Positions 31,615-39,987 of a stretch of 64,000 nt of DNA are shown here, in pieces. This stretch comes from VFMC01 sp044238435 (GTDB taxonomy: Bacteria; Actinomycetota; Acidimicrobiia; Acidimicrobiales; Ilumatobacteraceae): contig JBIIDH010000001.1 in assembly GCA_044238435.1 (NCBI GenBank), positions 29,117-93,116 of the forward strand, in the 5' to 3' direction. The position numbers and the translations under genes are program-made. Under the pieces are notes generated by a model. That model was not told the origin of the DNA. It searched no databases and saw nothing but the letters and a program-made list of their open reading frames with translations. The stretch's first letter is position 1. Each line of letters opens with the position of its first letter.

Positions 31615-32433
31615 TCAGCGTGCCGCGACGAACCGGATCGTGCTGCCGGGTGGTGCCTGCGCGACCACCTCGAGATCGGCCCGGTCGACGACGGCGACCA
31701 CCGGATAGCCACCGGTGACTGGATGATCGGCCAGCATCACGATGGGACGGCCGTCGGGCGGCACCTGCACGGCACCCTCGATGAGACCCTCGGAGGGCAA
31801 CTCGCCGCGTCCCGCGGTGCGGATGGCGGGCCCGGCGAGCCGCACCCCCACTCGGTCGCTGTCGACACCCACGGTGAACCGGCTCGAGGTGAGCGTGGCC
31901 CAGGCCCCCGGCTCGAACCAGTCGAGACGCGGTCCGGGCCACAGCCGCACGGGCCGGTCGAGGGCTCGCGGGACGGCCGCCACCGGCGAGGGTTCGCTCA
32001 CGACGGTCAGATCGGCCAGCCAGACACCATCGGCGAGTGACCAGGAGCGGGCCCCGCCGCGCACCGACAGGTACACGCGGGCACCGCCGCGCAGGCGCCC
32101 GATCCGCACGACGGCACCCGGCGGGAGCGCGGTGGCCACTCCCCAGCCGAGCGGCGGGCCGCCCGACACCTCGAGGTCGACCTGACTGCCCGTCACCGCC
32201 ACCAGCACCGCCCGCTCGGCACGGACGACGAGCCCGCCCGAGGTCTCGAACGCCGGAGCATCGGCCGTGTTCCCCACCAAACGGTTGGCGAGGCGCAGGG
32301 CCTCACGATCGACCGCCCCTCCCCTGCTGCGTCCGAGGTGCGCCAGGCCGGTGCGGCCGCCGTCGCAGAGTGAGGTGGCGATTCCCGCACGCTCGACGAT
32401 GAGGTGCGGCGATGCATCGCCCTGAGTGCTCAT
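31615..32433 (-). CDS. pxpC: 5-Oxoprolinase subunit C
   Basis: A 272-residue protein of the biotin-dependent carboxyltransferase-like/KipA family. Conserved stretches are IATSLCDGGRTGLAHLGRSR, the GAVDREALRLANRLVGN loop, and the end LADHPVTGGYPVVAVVDRAD. Together with PxpA and PxpB it forms ATP-dependent 5-oxoprolinase, which opens 5-oxoproline (pyroglutamate) to glutamate. The ATG overlaps the pxpB stop (ATGA), so the longer upstream reading is rejected. Confidence 0.88.
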   Translation of the reverse strand: MSTQGDASPHLIVERAGIATSLCDGGRTGLAHLGRSRGGAVDREALRLANRLVGNTADAPAFETSGGLVVRAERAVLVAVTGSQVDLEVSGGPPLGWGVATALPPGAVVRIGRLRGGARVYLSVRGGARSWSLADGVWLADLTVVSEPSPVAAVPRALDRPVRLWPGPRLDWFEPGAWATLTSSRFTVGVDSDRVGVRLAGPAIRTAGRGELPSEGLIEGAVQVPPDGRPIVMLADHPVTGGYPVVAVVDRADLEVVAQAPPGSTIRFVAAR

Positions 32434-33065
32434 CGGGCCTCGAACCGCACGCGCATCCCAGGGACCAACAGGGCGGGCGCGTGGCGCGATTCGTCCCACA
32501 GCACCAGGTCGGTGGTGCCGAGCAGATGCCAACCGCCGGGACTGGGTGAGGGGTACACGGCAGAGAACTCGGCCGCCATCGCCACCGAGCCCGCAGGCAC
32601 GCGCGTCCGCGGTGTGCTGCGACGCGGGAGCTGCAATTCGGGCGGCAGGCCCAGCAGGTAGGCGAACCCGGGCATGAACCCGCAGAACCCGACCCGGTAC
32701 TCGGCTGAGCAGTGCAATGCCACGACCTCGGCCTCGCTCCGACCGGTGCGCACCGCCACCTCGGCCAGATCGACGCCGTCGTATCGAACGGGCACCGTCA
32801 CCAGTGGACCCGCGTGCTGCGGTGCCGGACCGGTGTCGACGAGCGCCGCTTCAACGGCGCTGCGGTCGGCGCCGTCGACGACCCTGCGATCGTCGAACAC
32901 GACCAGGACGGTTCGCATGGCCGGCACCACCTCCACCACACCGGGCAACGCGAGGTCGCGCACACGCTGGGCCACCGCCAACACGGTGTCGAGGTCGTCG
33001 TACTCGGCCAGCACGGCACCCGGCCCGTAGGGCATCAACCGAACCGGAGCGGCCGATGCCGTCAC
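32430..33065 (-). CDS. pxpB: 5-Oxoprolinase subunit B
   Basis: A 211-residue protein of the KipI/allophanate-hydrolase-subunit-1 family. Seen motifs are the N-terminal PYGPGAVLAEYDDLDTVL, VTVPVRYDGVDLAEVA, and YRVGFCGFMPGFAYLLGLP followed by RVPAGSVAMA and SPGGWHLLGTT. It acts with PxpC in the ATP-using 5-oxoprolinase. The GTG at 33065 lies four bases after the pxpA stop; pxpC overlaps its end. Confidence 0.88.
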   Translation of the reverse strand: MTASAAPVRLMPYGPGAVLAEYDDLDTVLAVAQRVRDLALPGVVEVVPAMRTVLVVFDDRRVVDGADRSAVEAALVDTGPAPQHAGPLVTVPVRYDGVDLAEVAVRTGRSEAEVVALHCSAEYRVGFCGFMPGFAYLLGLPPELQLPRRSTPRTRVPAGSVAMAAEFSAVYPSPSPGGWHLLGTTDLVLWDESRHAPALLVPGMRVRFEAR

Positions 33066-33069
33066 GATG

Positions 33070-33792
33070 TCACCCGACGAACGGTGCGACGACGGCTCCG
33101 ACGCCTTCGAGCGCTCGCCGCGCCGCCTGCGCCAACGCAGCCGCTCCCGGGGTGTCGCTGTGCACGCAGATCGACTCGACCCGCCAGGTGAGCAGTTCGA
33201 CAGCCTGTTCGGCGACTGCCGCGGCGTCGGTGAGGAGCGCCCCCGGCTGCCCACGGGGCACCAACCGGCCGTCGGTGTCGTAGCCACGGTCGGCGAAGCC
33301 CTCCAGCACGTAGCGCAACCCGCGGGCAACGGCGTGGTGCTCGATCGCTGCGTTCGCCATGCCGAGGATCGGCAGCGAGGGGTCGACGGCGTGCACAGCG
33401 GCGGCAACCGCCTCGGCCTGGGCCTCGTGCTGCAGCACGGCGTGGTACAGCGCCCCGTGCGGTTTCACGTAGGCCACCCGACCACCCTCCACCCGGGCGA
33501 GCGCGTCGAGGGCACCGATCTGGTACACCACGGCATCGGCGAGCTCGTGCGGGTCGATGTCGATGAAGCGACGTCCGAAGCCGACCAGATCGGGGTACGC
33601 GACCTGGGCGCCGACGGCCACACCGTGACGAACCGCAGCGGCACAGGTGCGCCGGATGGTGGACGGGTCGCCGGCGTGGAAGCCGCAGGCCACGTTGGCC
33701 GAGGTGATGATGCCCATCAGGGCGTCGTCGTCGCCGAGGGTCCACCGACCGAAGCTCTCGCCGACATCGGCGTTGAGGTCGATCGGCCGCAT
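33070..33792 (-). CDS. pxpA: 5-Oxoprolinase subunit A (LamB/YcsF family)
   Basis: A 240-residue LamB/YcsF-family protein. The family signature is at the N-terminus, DLNADVGESFG, followed by SANVACGFHAGDP, YVKPHGALYHAV, and the C-terminal CVHSDTPGA. It is the deacetylase-fold subunit of 5-oxoprolinase. The ATG is only two bases after the prcA stop (TGACGATG), so translation is coupled to the proteasome alpha subunit. This joining of pxpABC to the proteasome operon is unusual. Confidence 0.92.
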   Translation of the reverse strand: MRPIDLNADVGESFGRWTLGDDDALMGIITSANVACGFHAGDPSTIRRTCAAAVRHGVAVGAQVAYPDLVGFGRRFIDIDPHELADAVVYQIGALDALARVEGGRVAYVKPHGALYHAVLQHEAQAEAVAAAVHAVDPSLPILGMANAAIEHHAVARGLRYVLEGFADRGYDTDGRLVPRGQPGALLTDAAAVAEQAVELLTWRVESICVHSDTPGAAALAQAARRALEGVGAVVAPFVG

Positions 33793-33794
33793 CG

Positions 33795-34475
33795 TCAGCC
33801 TGCCAAGAGCGCCGCGACCTCGTCGTCGGCGAGCCGCCGGAAGCAGCGCCGCCCGTTGCTGCGGGCCAGCACCGCCACCTCGAGGTCTTCCGCCTTCAGC
33901 GTGCGGTCGGGCCCGCTGAGGGCGCTGGTGGCGGCACCGATGGCCGCACCGAGCGACATGCCCTCGTGGTCGAGCTCACGGAGTCGACCGGTGATCGACT
34001 CGGCATCGCCACCGAGCACGCTGAACTGCCGCTCGTCCATCACGGTGCCGTCGTAGAGGATGTGGAACAGCTGGTCGTCGGCCCCGTCGGCGCCCACCTC
34101 GGCCACGAGGATCTCGACCTCCATCGGCTTCATCTCGTGGGTGAAGATCTGGCCGAGGATCTGCGCGTACTGGTTGGCCAGGCTGCGCGCGTCGACGTCG
34201 TCGCGCGAGTACTGGAAGCCCTTCAGGTCGGCGGCGCGCACACCGGCGACGCGGAGCTGGTCGAACTCGTTGTACTTGCCCACCCCGGCGAAGGCGATGC
34301 GGTCGTAGATCTCGCTGATCTTGCGCAGTGTGTTCGACGGGTTCTCGGCGACGAGGGCGATGCCGTCGACATAGCGAACGGCCACGAGCGCACGGCCGCG
34401 GGCGATGCCCTTGCGGGCGTAGTCGGCCCGGTCCTTCATCACCTGCTCGGGAGCGACGTAGAAGGGCATGCTCAT
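33795..34475 (-). CDS. prcA: Proteasome alpha subunit
   Basis: A 226-residue alpha subunit. The N-terminus FYVAPEQVMKDRADYARKGI is the alpha-type helix H0 that forms the gate, followed by VRYVDGIALVAEN and the conserved SEIYDRIAFAGVGKYNEF. It has no catalytic Thr and forms the outer rings that receive substrates from Mpa. The ATG overlaps the prcB stop by ATGA, with GGAGG ten bases upstream; an ATG two codons later is also possible. pxpA follows at once. Confidence 0.95.
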   Translation of the reverse strand: MSMPFYVAPEQVMKDRADYARKGIARGRALVAVRYVDGIALVAENPSNTLRKISEIYDRIAFAGVGKYNEFDQLRVAGVRAADLKGFQYSRDDVDARSLANQYAQILGQIFTHEMKPMEVEILVAEVGADGADDQLFHILYDGTVMDERQFSVLGGDAESITGRLRELDHEGMSLGAAIGAATSALSGPDRTLKAEDLEVAVLARSNGRRCFRRLADDEVAALLAG

Positions 34476-35263
34476 CGGTTGCGCACCTCCGCGACGATCG
34501 CTTCGTACCGCGCGGCGAGGTCGGCGTCGGCGAGACGCTGCCAGCCGTCGGCGGTGATGGTTGCCACCACCGGGTAGATGCCACGAAGGGCATCGGGCCC
34601 ACCGGTGGCCGAGTCGGCGTCGGCGGCCTCCCACAGTGCGGTGCAGGCCAGCTTCACCGCCTCGTCGCGGCTGAGGCCATCGCGGTAGCCCACCTTCACG
34701 ACGGTGCCGGCGTGCAGGCTGCCCGATCCGGTGGCCGAGTACTCGCTCTCCTCGTAGCGACCACCGGTGACGTCGTAACTCCACAGCCGGCCCACACCGC
34801 GGCGGGTGTCGAACCCGGCGAAGAGGGGCACCACCACCATGCCCTGCATGGCCGCGGGCAGGTTGCCGCGCACCATCATCGACAGCTGGTTGGCCTTGCC
34901 CTCGAGGCTCAGCGACGAGCCCTCGACCTTCTCGTAGTGCTCGAGCTGCAGAGTGAACAGCTTGATCATCTCCATCGCCGGCCCGGCGGCGCCGGCAATG
35001 GCCACACCGCTGTGGCGGTCGGCCTGCACCACCTTCTCCATGCCGCGGTGGCTGATGAGGTTGCCGCTGGTGGCCCGACGGTCGCCCGCCATCACCACAC
35101 CGTCGGCGAACCGAAGTGCCACGCACGTGGTGGCATGGGGCACGGTGAGCGCACCGGCGCCCAGCGAGGCATCGGCTGCAGGCGGCCACGCACCGATGCG
35201 GCGCAGCAGTTCCGGGAAGCTCGCGCCGGGGTCGTCGCCCGGCTGGAAGAACGGCATCGCCAT
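34472..35263 (-). CDS. prcB: Proteasome beta subunit, catalytic
   Basis: A 263-residue precursor. Residues 1-44 are the propeptide, and self-cleavage before T45 (PHA/TTCVALRF) would expose the catalytic Thr. The following VVMAGDRRATSGNLI holds the Asp, Arg and Lys-equivalent active-site neighbourhood, and SGSGSLHAG near residue 170 the conserved G-S-G. It forms the inner rings of the 20S core that degrade pupylated proteins. It begins five bases after the pup stop and overlaps prcA. Confidence 0.95.
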   Translation of the reverse strand: MAMPFFQPGDDPGASFPELLRRIGAWPPAADASLGAGALTVPHATTCVALRFADGVVMAGDRRATSGNLISHRGMEKVVQADRHSGVAIAGAAGPAMEMIKLFTLQLEHYEKVEGSSLSLEGKANQLSMMVRGNLPAAMQGMVVVPLFAGFDTRRGVGRLWSYDVTGGRYEESEYSATGSGSLHAGTVVKVGYRDGLSRDEAVKLACTALWEAADADSATGGPDALRGIYPVVATITADGWQRLADADLAARYEAIVAEVRNR

Positions 35264-35268
35264 CGCGA

Positions 35269-35463
35269 CTACTCGCCGCCCTTCTGGACGTACGACTTCA
35301 CGAAGTCCTCGGCATTGGTCTCGAGCACGTCGTCGATCTCGTCGAGCAGGTCGTCGAGTTCGGCCCGCAACTTGTCGCCGGTGGCCGTCGATGCCAGAGC
35401 ATCGACCACCTCGTCGTCGGTGCGGGCCGGTGCGGGCTTCTGCTTGTGGGTGCGCTCTGCCAT
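35269..35463 (-). CDS. pup: Prokaryotic ubiquitin-like protein Pup
   Basis: A 64-residue disordered protein. Residues 20-58 form the Mpa-binding helical region (DDLLDEIDDVLETNAEDFVK), and the C-terminus is YVQKGGE. The last residue is already Glu rather than the Gln of mycobacterial Pup, so Dop-catalysed deamidation is not needed before ligation. The ATG is supported by AGGAGA (35478-35473) nine bases upstream; 25 further in-frame codons upstream are rejected. It lies 28 bases after dop and five before prcB. Confidence 0.95.
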   Translation of the reverse strand: MAERTHKQKPAPARTDDEVVDALASTATGDKLRAELDDLLDEIDDVLETNAEDFVKSYVQKGGE

Positions 35464-35491
35464 CGGATCGGGTCTCCTGGTCGGAACTGGC

Positions 35492-37003
35492 TCAGGTGTC
35501 GAGGCGGGCGAGCAGGTCGGCCGCCGTGTCACTTCCATCGATCAACCTAGCCACGTGATGACGGGTGCCGCGCAGCGGTTCCATCATCGGTACGCGGCGC
35601 AGGGGGTCGCGGCCGACGTCGAACACCAGCGAATCCCAGTTCGCAGCCACGATCTCGTTCGGCCACTTGGCCAGGCAGCGCCCCCGGAAATAGGCGCGGG
35701 TGGTGTCGGGGGGCTCGGTCATCGATCGGGCGACCTCGTCGTCGGACACCACGGTGGCCAGACCCACCCGGCGGGCAAGGCACTTGTCGGGCCGCATGTC
35801 GTGGTACTGCAGGTCGAGCGCCTTCAGGCGTGCATCGCCGGCGCGCAGACCGTGTCGCTCGGCGAAACCCTGCACCACGCGGCGCTTGGCCACCCAGTCG
35901 ACCAGGTGGGCGACCTCGTCGGGGTCGCGTTCCAGGCCGGTCAGCACGGTCTCCCACAGGTCGAGCACCTGCTCGCCCACCTCGACGCCAACCGCCTCGA
36001 GGCCGTGCGTCCCTGCGTAGCGGCGGGCCTGCTGGTACATCCCCCACTGCACCTCGAGCGCCGTGGCCCGACGGCCCGAGCGGAGCAGGACGGTGCGCTG
36101 CAGGGTGGGGTCGTGGCTCACCTGACGGATGGCGCCCACCGGGTTGGCGAGCAACCACTCGTCGCCGAGGACGTCGTCTTCGATCATGGCGAGCACGATG
36201 GCGGTGGCGCCCACCTTCACCAGCGTGGCGCTCTCGCTCATGTTGGCATCGCCCACGATGACGTGCAGGCGCCGGTACTTCGTGGCGTCGCAGTGCGGCT
36301 CGTCGCGGGTGTTCACGATGGGTCGCTTCAGCGTGGTCTCGAGGCCGACCTCCTCCTCGAAGAAATCGGCGCGCTGGCTGATCTGGTACGGCACCTGGTC
36401 GGCGCCCACACCGGGCAGTTCGCAGCCCACCTTGCCCGCACCCACCACGATCTGGCGGGTGACGAAGTGCGGGGTGATCTGGGCCACCAGACGCCCGAAC
36501 GGCACCTCACGGGCGAGCAGGTAGTTCTCGTGGCAGCCGTAGCTGTTGCCCTTGCCGTCGGAGTTGTTCTTGTGACACAACACCTCGGCGCCCTCGGGCA
36601 GCAGGGCGCGTGCCGCCTCCATGCTGGCGGCGATGATGGCCTCGGCGGCCCGATCGAAGCGCACCACCTCGAGGGCATCGCGACACTCGGGGGTGGAGAT
36701 CTCGGGGTGGGCGTGGTCGACGTAGTAGCGGGCGCCGTTGGTGAGCACGGCGTTCACCAGATGGCTCTCGATCTCGGGGACGAACATGTCGTCGAGGCTG
36801 AAGCCGCGGGCGTCGCGGCCGGGGTGTTCGTCCTGGTAGTCCCATCCAGCACGCAGCGAGGGGCTCGACGGGTCGACGCCGCGGGCTGTGCTGGAGAGGT
36901 AGGCGTTGATCAGCAGCGACGACGCCAGTACCGGGTTGTTGTCGGCGCCGCGCACCAGGATCCCGTACTCGGTCTCGATGCCGCAGACCTTCGGGATCGC
37001 CAT
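35492..37003 (-). CDS. dop: Pup deamidase/depupylase Dop
   Basis: A 503-residue paralogue of PafA. It starts PKVCGIETEYGILVRG, and has the extra Dop loop around residues 38-68 (STARGVDPSSPSLRAGWDYQ) absent from PafA, then CHKNNSDGKGNSYGCHENYL. It removes Pup from proteins and, in Gln-type species, converts Pup-Gln to Pup-Glu. Since Pup ends in Glu here, depupylation and Pup recycling are the expected roles. TAGGGT (37015-37010) six bases before the ATG fixes the start and begins the dop-pup-prcB-prcA-pxpABC operon. Confidence 0.95.
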   Translation of the reverse strand: MAIPKVCGIETEYGILVRGADNNPVLASSLLINAYLSSTARGVDPSSPSLRAGWDYQDEHPGRDARGFSLDDMFVPEIESHLVNAVLTNGARYYVDHAHPEISTPECRDALEVVRFDRAAEAIIAASMEAARALLPEGAEVLCHKNNSDGKGNSYGCHENYLLAREVPFGRLVAQITPHFVTRQIVVGAGKVGCELPGVGADQVPYQISQRADFFEEEVGLETTLKRPIVNTRDEPHCDATKYRRLHVIVGDANMSESATLVKVGATAIVLAMIEDDVLGDEWLLANPVGAIRQVSHDPTLQRTVLLRSGRRATALEVQWGMYQQARRYAGTHGLEAVGVEVGEQVLDLWETVLTGLERDPDEVAHLVDWVAKRRVVQGFAERHGLRAGDARLKALDLQYHDMRPDKCLARRVGLATVVSDDEVARSMTEPPDTTRAYFRGRCLAKWPNEIVAANWDSLVFDVGRDPLRRVPMMEPLRGTRHHVARLIDGSDTAADLLARLDT

Positions 37004-37009
37004 GACGGA

Positions 37010-37015
37010 ACCCTA
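37010..37015 (-). promoter_or_regulatory. -10 hexamer TAGGGT of the dop-pup-prcBA-pxpABC operon
   Basis: Six bases before the dop ATG, in the 56-base gap after mpa. No Shine-Dalgarno sequence is seen. Confidence 0.55.
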
Positions 37016-37059
37016 TCGGCCGAACAGTTGCAGCGCAGCGGCCCTCTCGGAGCCGCTGA

Positions 37060-38772
37060 TCACAGGTACTGCCCGGTGCCCACCCGTTCGATGGCACGAC
37101 CCCCCGAGCGGTCTGCCTCGGCCCGGCCCGACACCAGGGTGCGGATGAACACGATGCGCTCGCCCTTCTTGCCCGAGATCTTCGCCCAGTCGTCGGGGTT
37201 GGTGGTGTTGGGCAGGTCTTCGTGCTCCTTGTACTCCTGCTTGATCGAGTCGATCAGGTCCTGGGTGCACACGCCGCGCGGACCGCCGGCGATGACCCGC
37301 TTGATGGCCAGCTTCTTTGCCCTTCGCACGATGTTCTCGATCATCGCACCCGACGAGAAGTCCTTGTAGTACAGGATCTCCTTGTCGCCGTTCTGGTAGG
37401 TCACCTCGAGGAACTGGTTGGCCTCGTCGTCGCGGTACATCTCGGCCACGGTGGCATCGATCATGGACGGGATCTGTTCGCCCGCCGCGATGGGGATGTC
37501 GTCGGTGAGGTACTGGGCGAAGATCTGGCGCGCCGCGCCGGCGTCGGGGCGCTCGATCTTGATCTTCACGTCGAGGCGGCCGGGGCGCAGGATGGCCGGG
37601 TCGATGAGGTCTTCGCGGTTGGTGGCGCCGATGACGATGACGTTGCGCAGGCCCTCGACGCCGTCGATCTCGGCCAGCAACTGCGGCACGATGGTGCTCT
37701 CCATGTCGGAGCTGATACCCGAGCCGCGGGTGCGGAACATCGAGTCCATCTCGTCGAAGAAGACGATGACCGGCCAGCCCTCCTCGCTCTTCTCACGCGC
37801 CCGCTGGAACACGAGGCGGATCTGACGCTCGGTCTCGCCGACGTACTTGTTCAGCAGTTCGGGGCCCTTGATGTTGATGAAGTAGCTGCGGCCCTTCTCG
37901 CCACCGGTCTTCTCGGCCACCTTGGTGGCGAGTGAGTTGGCCACCGCCTTCGCGATGAGGGTCTTGCCGCAGCCCGGCGGGCCGTACAGCAAGATGCCCT
38001 TCGGCGCCGGCAACTGGTGCTCGGCGAACAGCTCGGCATACAGGAACGGCAGTTCCACGGCGTCGGCGATCTGTTCGATCTGTGCGTCGAGACCGCCGAT
38101 GTCGGCGTAGCCGATGTCGGGCACCTCCTCCAGCAACAGGTCTTCCACCTCGGGCCGCGGCAACCGTTCGAGCAGCAGGTTGGTGCGGGTGTCGAGGCGC
38201 ATCGTGTCGCCCGCTCGCAGGTGCATGCCGCGCACGCTGTCGGCCAGCTCGCATACGCGCTCTTCGTCGGCCCGCCCCACCACCAGGGCGCGCACACCGT
38301 CGTCCATCAGCTCGCGGATGGTGACCACCTCGCCGGTGGCCTCGGGGCTACGGGCCAGCACGACGTTGAAGCTCTCGTTCAGCACCACCTCGGCGCCCCG
38401 GTCGAGGGTGTCGTGGTCGATGTCGGGGTGAAGGCTGACGCGCATCTTGCGGCCGCTGGTGAGCACGTCGACGGTGCCATCGTCGTTCTTGCCCACCACC
38501 ACGCCGTACGCCGAAGGCGGTTGGCTCAGCTTGTCGACCTCGTCGCGTAGCGTGGCGATGTGCTCGCGGGCCTCGCGCAGGGTGTAGCTGAGCTTCTCGT
38601 TCTGCGAGACGGCCTGGGCGAGCTGACCCTTCGTCTCGAGCAGGCGCTCCTCGAGGGCGCGCATCCGCTTCGGCGCGTCGACCAGCCGGCGACGCAGATC
38701 GGCGATCTCCTGCTCGAGCACCAGCACCTGGGCTCGCACGACTTCGGCGCTGTCGTCATCGGCGTGTGCCAT
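37060..38772 (-). CDS. mpa: Proteasomal AAA ATPase Mpa/ARC
   Basis: A 570-residue ATPase. Residues about 8-85 are the coiled coil that binds Pup (VRAQVLVLEQEIADLRRRLV), residues 86-230 hold two OB domains (YGVVVGKNDDGTVDVLTSGR), and the AAA domain has Walker A GPPGCGKT, Walker B VIVFFDEMDS and the second-region arginines in ILRPGRLDVK. It ends in GQYL, whose penultimate Tyr can insert into the alpha-ring pockets. It unfolds pupylated substrates. TAGGTT (38784-38779) six bases before the ATG gives a leaderless start; the ferredoxin gene is divergent. Confidence 0.95.
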   Translation of the reverse strand: MAHADDDSAEVVRAQVLVLEQEIADLRRRLVDAPKRMRALEERLLETKGQLAQAVSQNEKLSYTLREAREHIATLRDEVDKLSQPPSAYGVVVGKNDDGTVDVLTSGRKMRVSLHPDIDHDTLDRGAEVVLNESFNVVLARSPEATGEVVTIRELMDDGVRALVVGRADEERVCELADSVRGMHLRAGDTMRLDTRTNLLLERLPRPEVEDLLLEEVPDIGYADIGGLDAQIEQIADAVELPFLYAELFAEHQLPAPKGILLYGPPGCGKTLIAKAVANSLATKVAEKTGGEKGRSYFINIKGPELLNKYVGETERQIRLVFQRAREKSEEGWPVIVFFDEMDSMFRTRGSGISSDMESTIVPQLLAEIDGVEGLRNVIVIGATNREDLIDPAILRPGRLDVKIKIERPDAGAARQIFAQYLTDDIPIAAGEQIPSMIDATVAEMYRDDEANQFLEVTYQNGDKEILYYKDFSSGAMIENIVRRAKKLAIKRVIAGGPRGVCTQDLIDSIKQEYKEHEDLPNTTNPDDWAKISGKKGERIVFIRTLVSGRAEADRSGGRAIERVGTGQYL

Positions 38773-38778
38773 GTGGGG

Positions 38779-38784
38779 AACCTA
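38779..38784 (-). promoter_or_regulatory. -10 hexamer TAGGTT of mpa
   Basis: Six bases before the mpa ATG; the start of the divergent ferredoxin promoter (TACACT, 38837-38842) is about 55 bases away. Confidence 0.55.
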
Positions 38785-38895
38785 CACGCATCATCGAACG
38801 ACTGTGTAGCGCTAGGTGCAGGGCCACCTGGCCCGGTACACTCGACCCGACCGCCATCACCTGATGGCCCACCGCACGAGGAGACTGCAACCGCA

Positions 38896-39141
38896 ATGAA
38901 GGTCTGGATCGACCAGGATCTGTGCACCGGCGACGGCCTGTGCGAGGAGATCGCCCCCGATGTCTTCACCCTGCTCGACGATGGCCTTGCCTACGTCCGA
39001 GAAGGCGACAAGATCTTCGCCGCCGCCAAGGGCCTTCCCCAGGGCGCCGAGGGTCTGGCGAACATCCCCGACAACAAGCTCGACGGGGTCATCGAGAGCG
39101 CCGAGGAGTGCCCCGGCGAGTGCATCTTCATCGAACCCTGA
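38896..39141 (+). CDS. Ferredoxin, 3Fe-4S/4Fe-4S single-cluster type
   Basis: An 81-residue acidic ferredoxin. Cluster ligands are in DLCTGDGLCEE and SAEECPGECIFIE. The first group has the spacing C-x5-C of the 3Fe-4S type, common as redox partners of actinobacterial P450s and oxygenases. A leader of about 50 bases runs from TACACT (38837-38842), and GAGGAGA (38878-38884) is the Shine-Dalgarno sequence, 11 bases from the ATG. It could donate electrons to the Rieske oxygenase or any P450; no partner is adjacent. Confidence 0.88.
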   Translation: MKVWIDQDLCTGDGLCEEIAPDVFTLLDDGLAYVREGDKIFAAAKGLPQGAEGLANIPDNKLDGVIESAEECPGECIFIEP

Positions 39142-39163
39142 TCCGGTTCCACCATCTCAGTCG

Positions 39164-39187
39164 ACGGGGCGCCTGCGGGCGCCCCGT
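39164..39187. terminator. Strong hairpin between the ferredoxin and trmI genes
   Basis: ACGGGGCGCC and GGCGCCCCGT form a perfect 10-bp stem with a TGCG loop, in the 75-base gap between the convergent genes. It likely stops transcription from both sides; only a weak T-run follows. Confidence 0.65.
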
Positions 39188-39216
39188 TGCGCGCCCCGGC
39201 ACCGGTGGGGGCGACC

Positions 39217-39987
39217 TCAGCCCAGGAACCGGCCGACGGTGAGGAATCCGGTGTGGGCCACCATGCGGTGGTCGGGCCGTACGGCTGCGCCTTCCACGTG
39301 CCAACCACGGTGCAACACCTCGAGCGAACGCAGCCCGGTCCACGCCTTGCCCACCATGGCCTCACGCAACTGCGACACCTGGATGATCGACGGGCAGTAG
39401 GCCACGAAGATGCCCCCGGGACGGAGCGCCTCCATGGCATGGGGCACCACCTGCCACGGCTCGGGCAGGTCGAGCACCACTCGGTCGACGTTGCGTTCGT
39501 CGATGCCGGCGTAGCAGTCGCGAAGTTCGACCCGGTAGTTCGCCAGCGCTTCCTCGCCGAGGAACGATCGCACGTTGGCGATGGCGCGATTGGCGAAGTC
39601 TTCGCGCAGTTCGTAGCCGACGATGCGGGCGCCCCACCGCAGCATCGTCATGCTCAGCGCGCCCGAACCCACACCACTCTCGAGCACGGTCACACCGGGG
39701 CCGATGTCGGCCAGCATGCAGATGGGGGCCAGATCCTTGGGGTAGATCACCTGGGCCCCACGGGGCATCTCGATGACGAAGTCCTCGAGGGTGGGACGCA
39801 GCGCGATGTACACCGAGTTCTTCGTGGTACGCGCCACCAGGCCCTCGGCACGGTCGACGATGTCGGCGTGCGGGATGAACCCGTGGTGGCTGTGGAACTC
39901 GCCACCCTCGGCCAAGGTGATGAGATAGCGGCGTTGCTTGGTGTCGAGCAGCAGGACCTTGTCGCCGTATCGGAACGGACGGTTCAT
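39217..39987 (-). CDS. trmI: tRNA (adenine-58-N1)-methyltransferase TrmI
   Basis: A 256-residue SAM methyltransferase that makes m1A58 in the tRNA T-loop, stabilising tRNA. An N-terminal strand domain (PFRYGDKVLLLDTKQRRYLI) is followed by RPTLEDFVIEMPRGAQVIYP, the SAM site VTVLESGVGSGALSMTML, and the catalytic DRVVLDLPEPW. The ATG overlaps the TtuA-like gene's stop by ATGA. trmI upstream of mpa on the same strand, with the ferredoxin between, mirrors the mycobacterial order. Confidence 0.9.
   Translation of the reverse strand: MNRPFRYGDKVLLLDTKQRRYLITLAEGGEFHSHHGFIPHADIVDRAEGLVARTTKNSVYIALRPTLEDFVIEMPRGAQVIYPKDLAPICMLADIGPGVTVLESGVGSGALSMTMLRWGARIVGYELREDFANRAIANVRSFLGEEALANYRVELRDCYAGIDERNVDRVVLDLPEPWQVVPHAMEALRPGGIFVAYCPSIIQVSQLREAMVGKAWTGLRSLEVLHRGWHVEGAAVRPDHRMVAHTGFLTVGRFLG

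Noticed and set aside
34328..37369. A plus-strand open frame of 1013 codons opposite the proteasome genes
   Set aside because: Antisense of prcB, pup and dop, which have unambiguous motifs; composition is that of a shadow.
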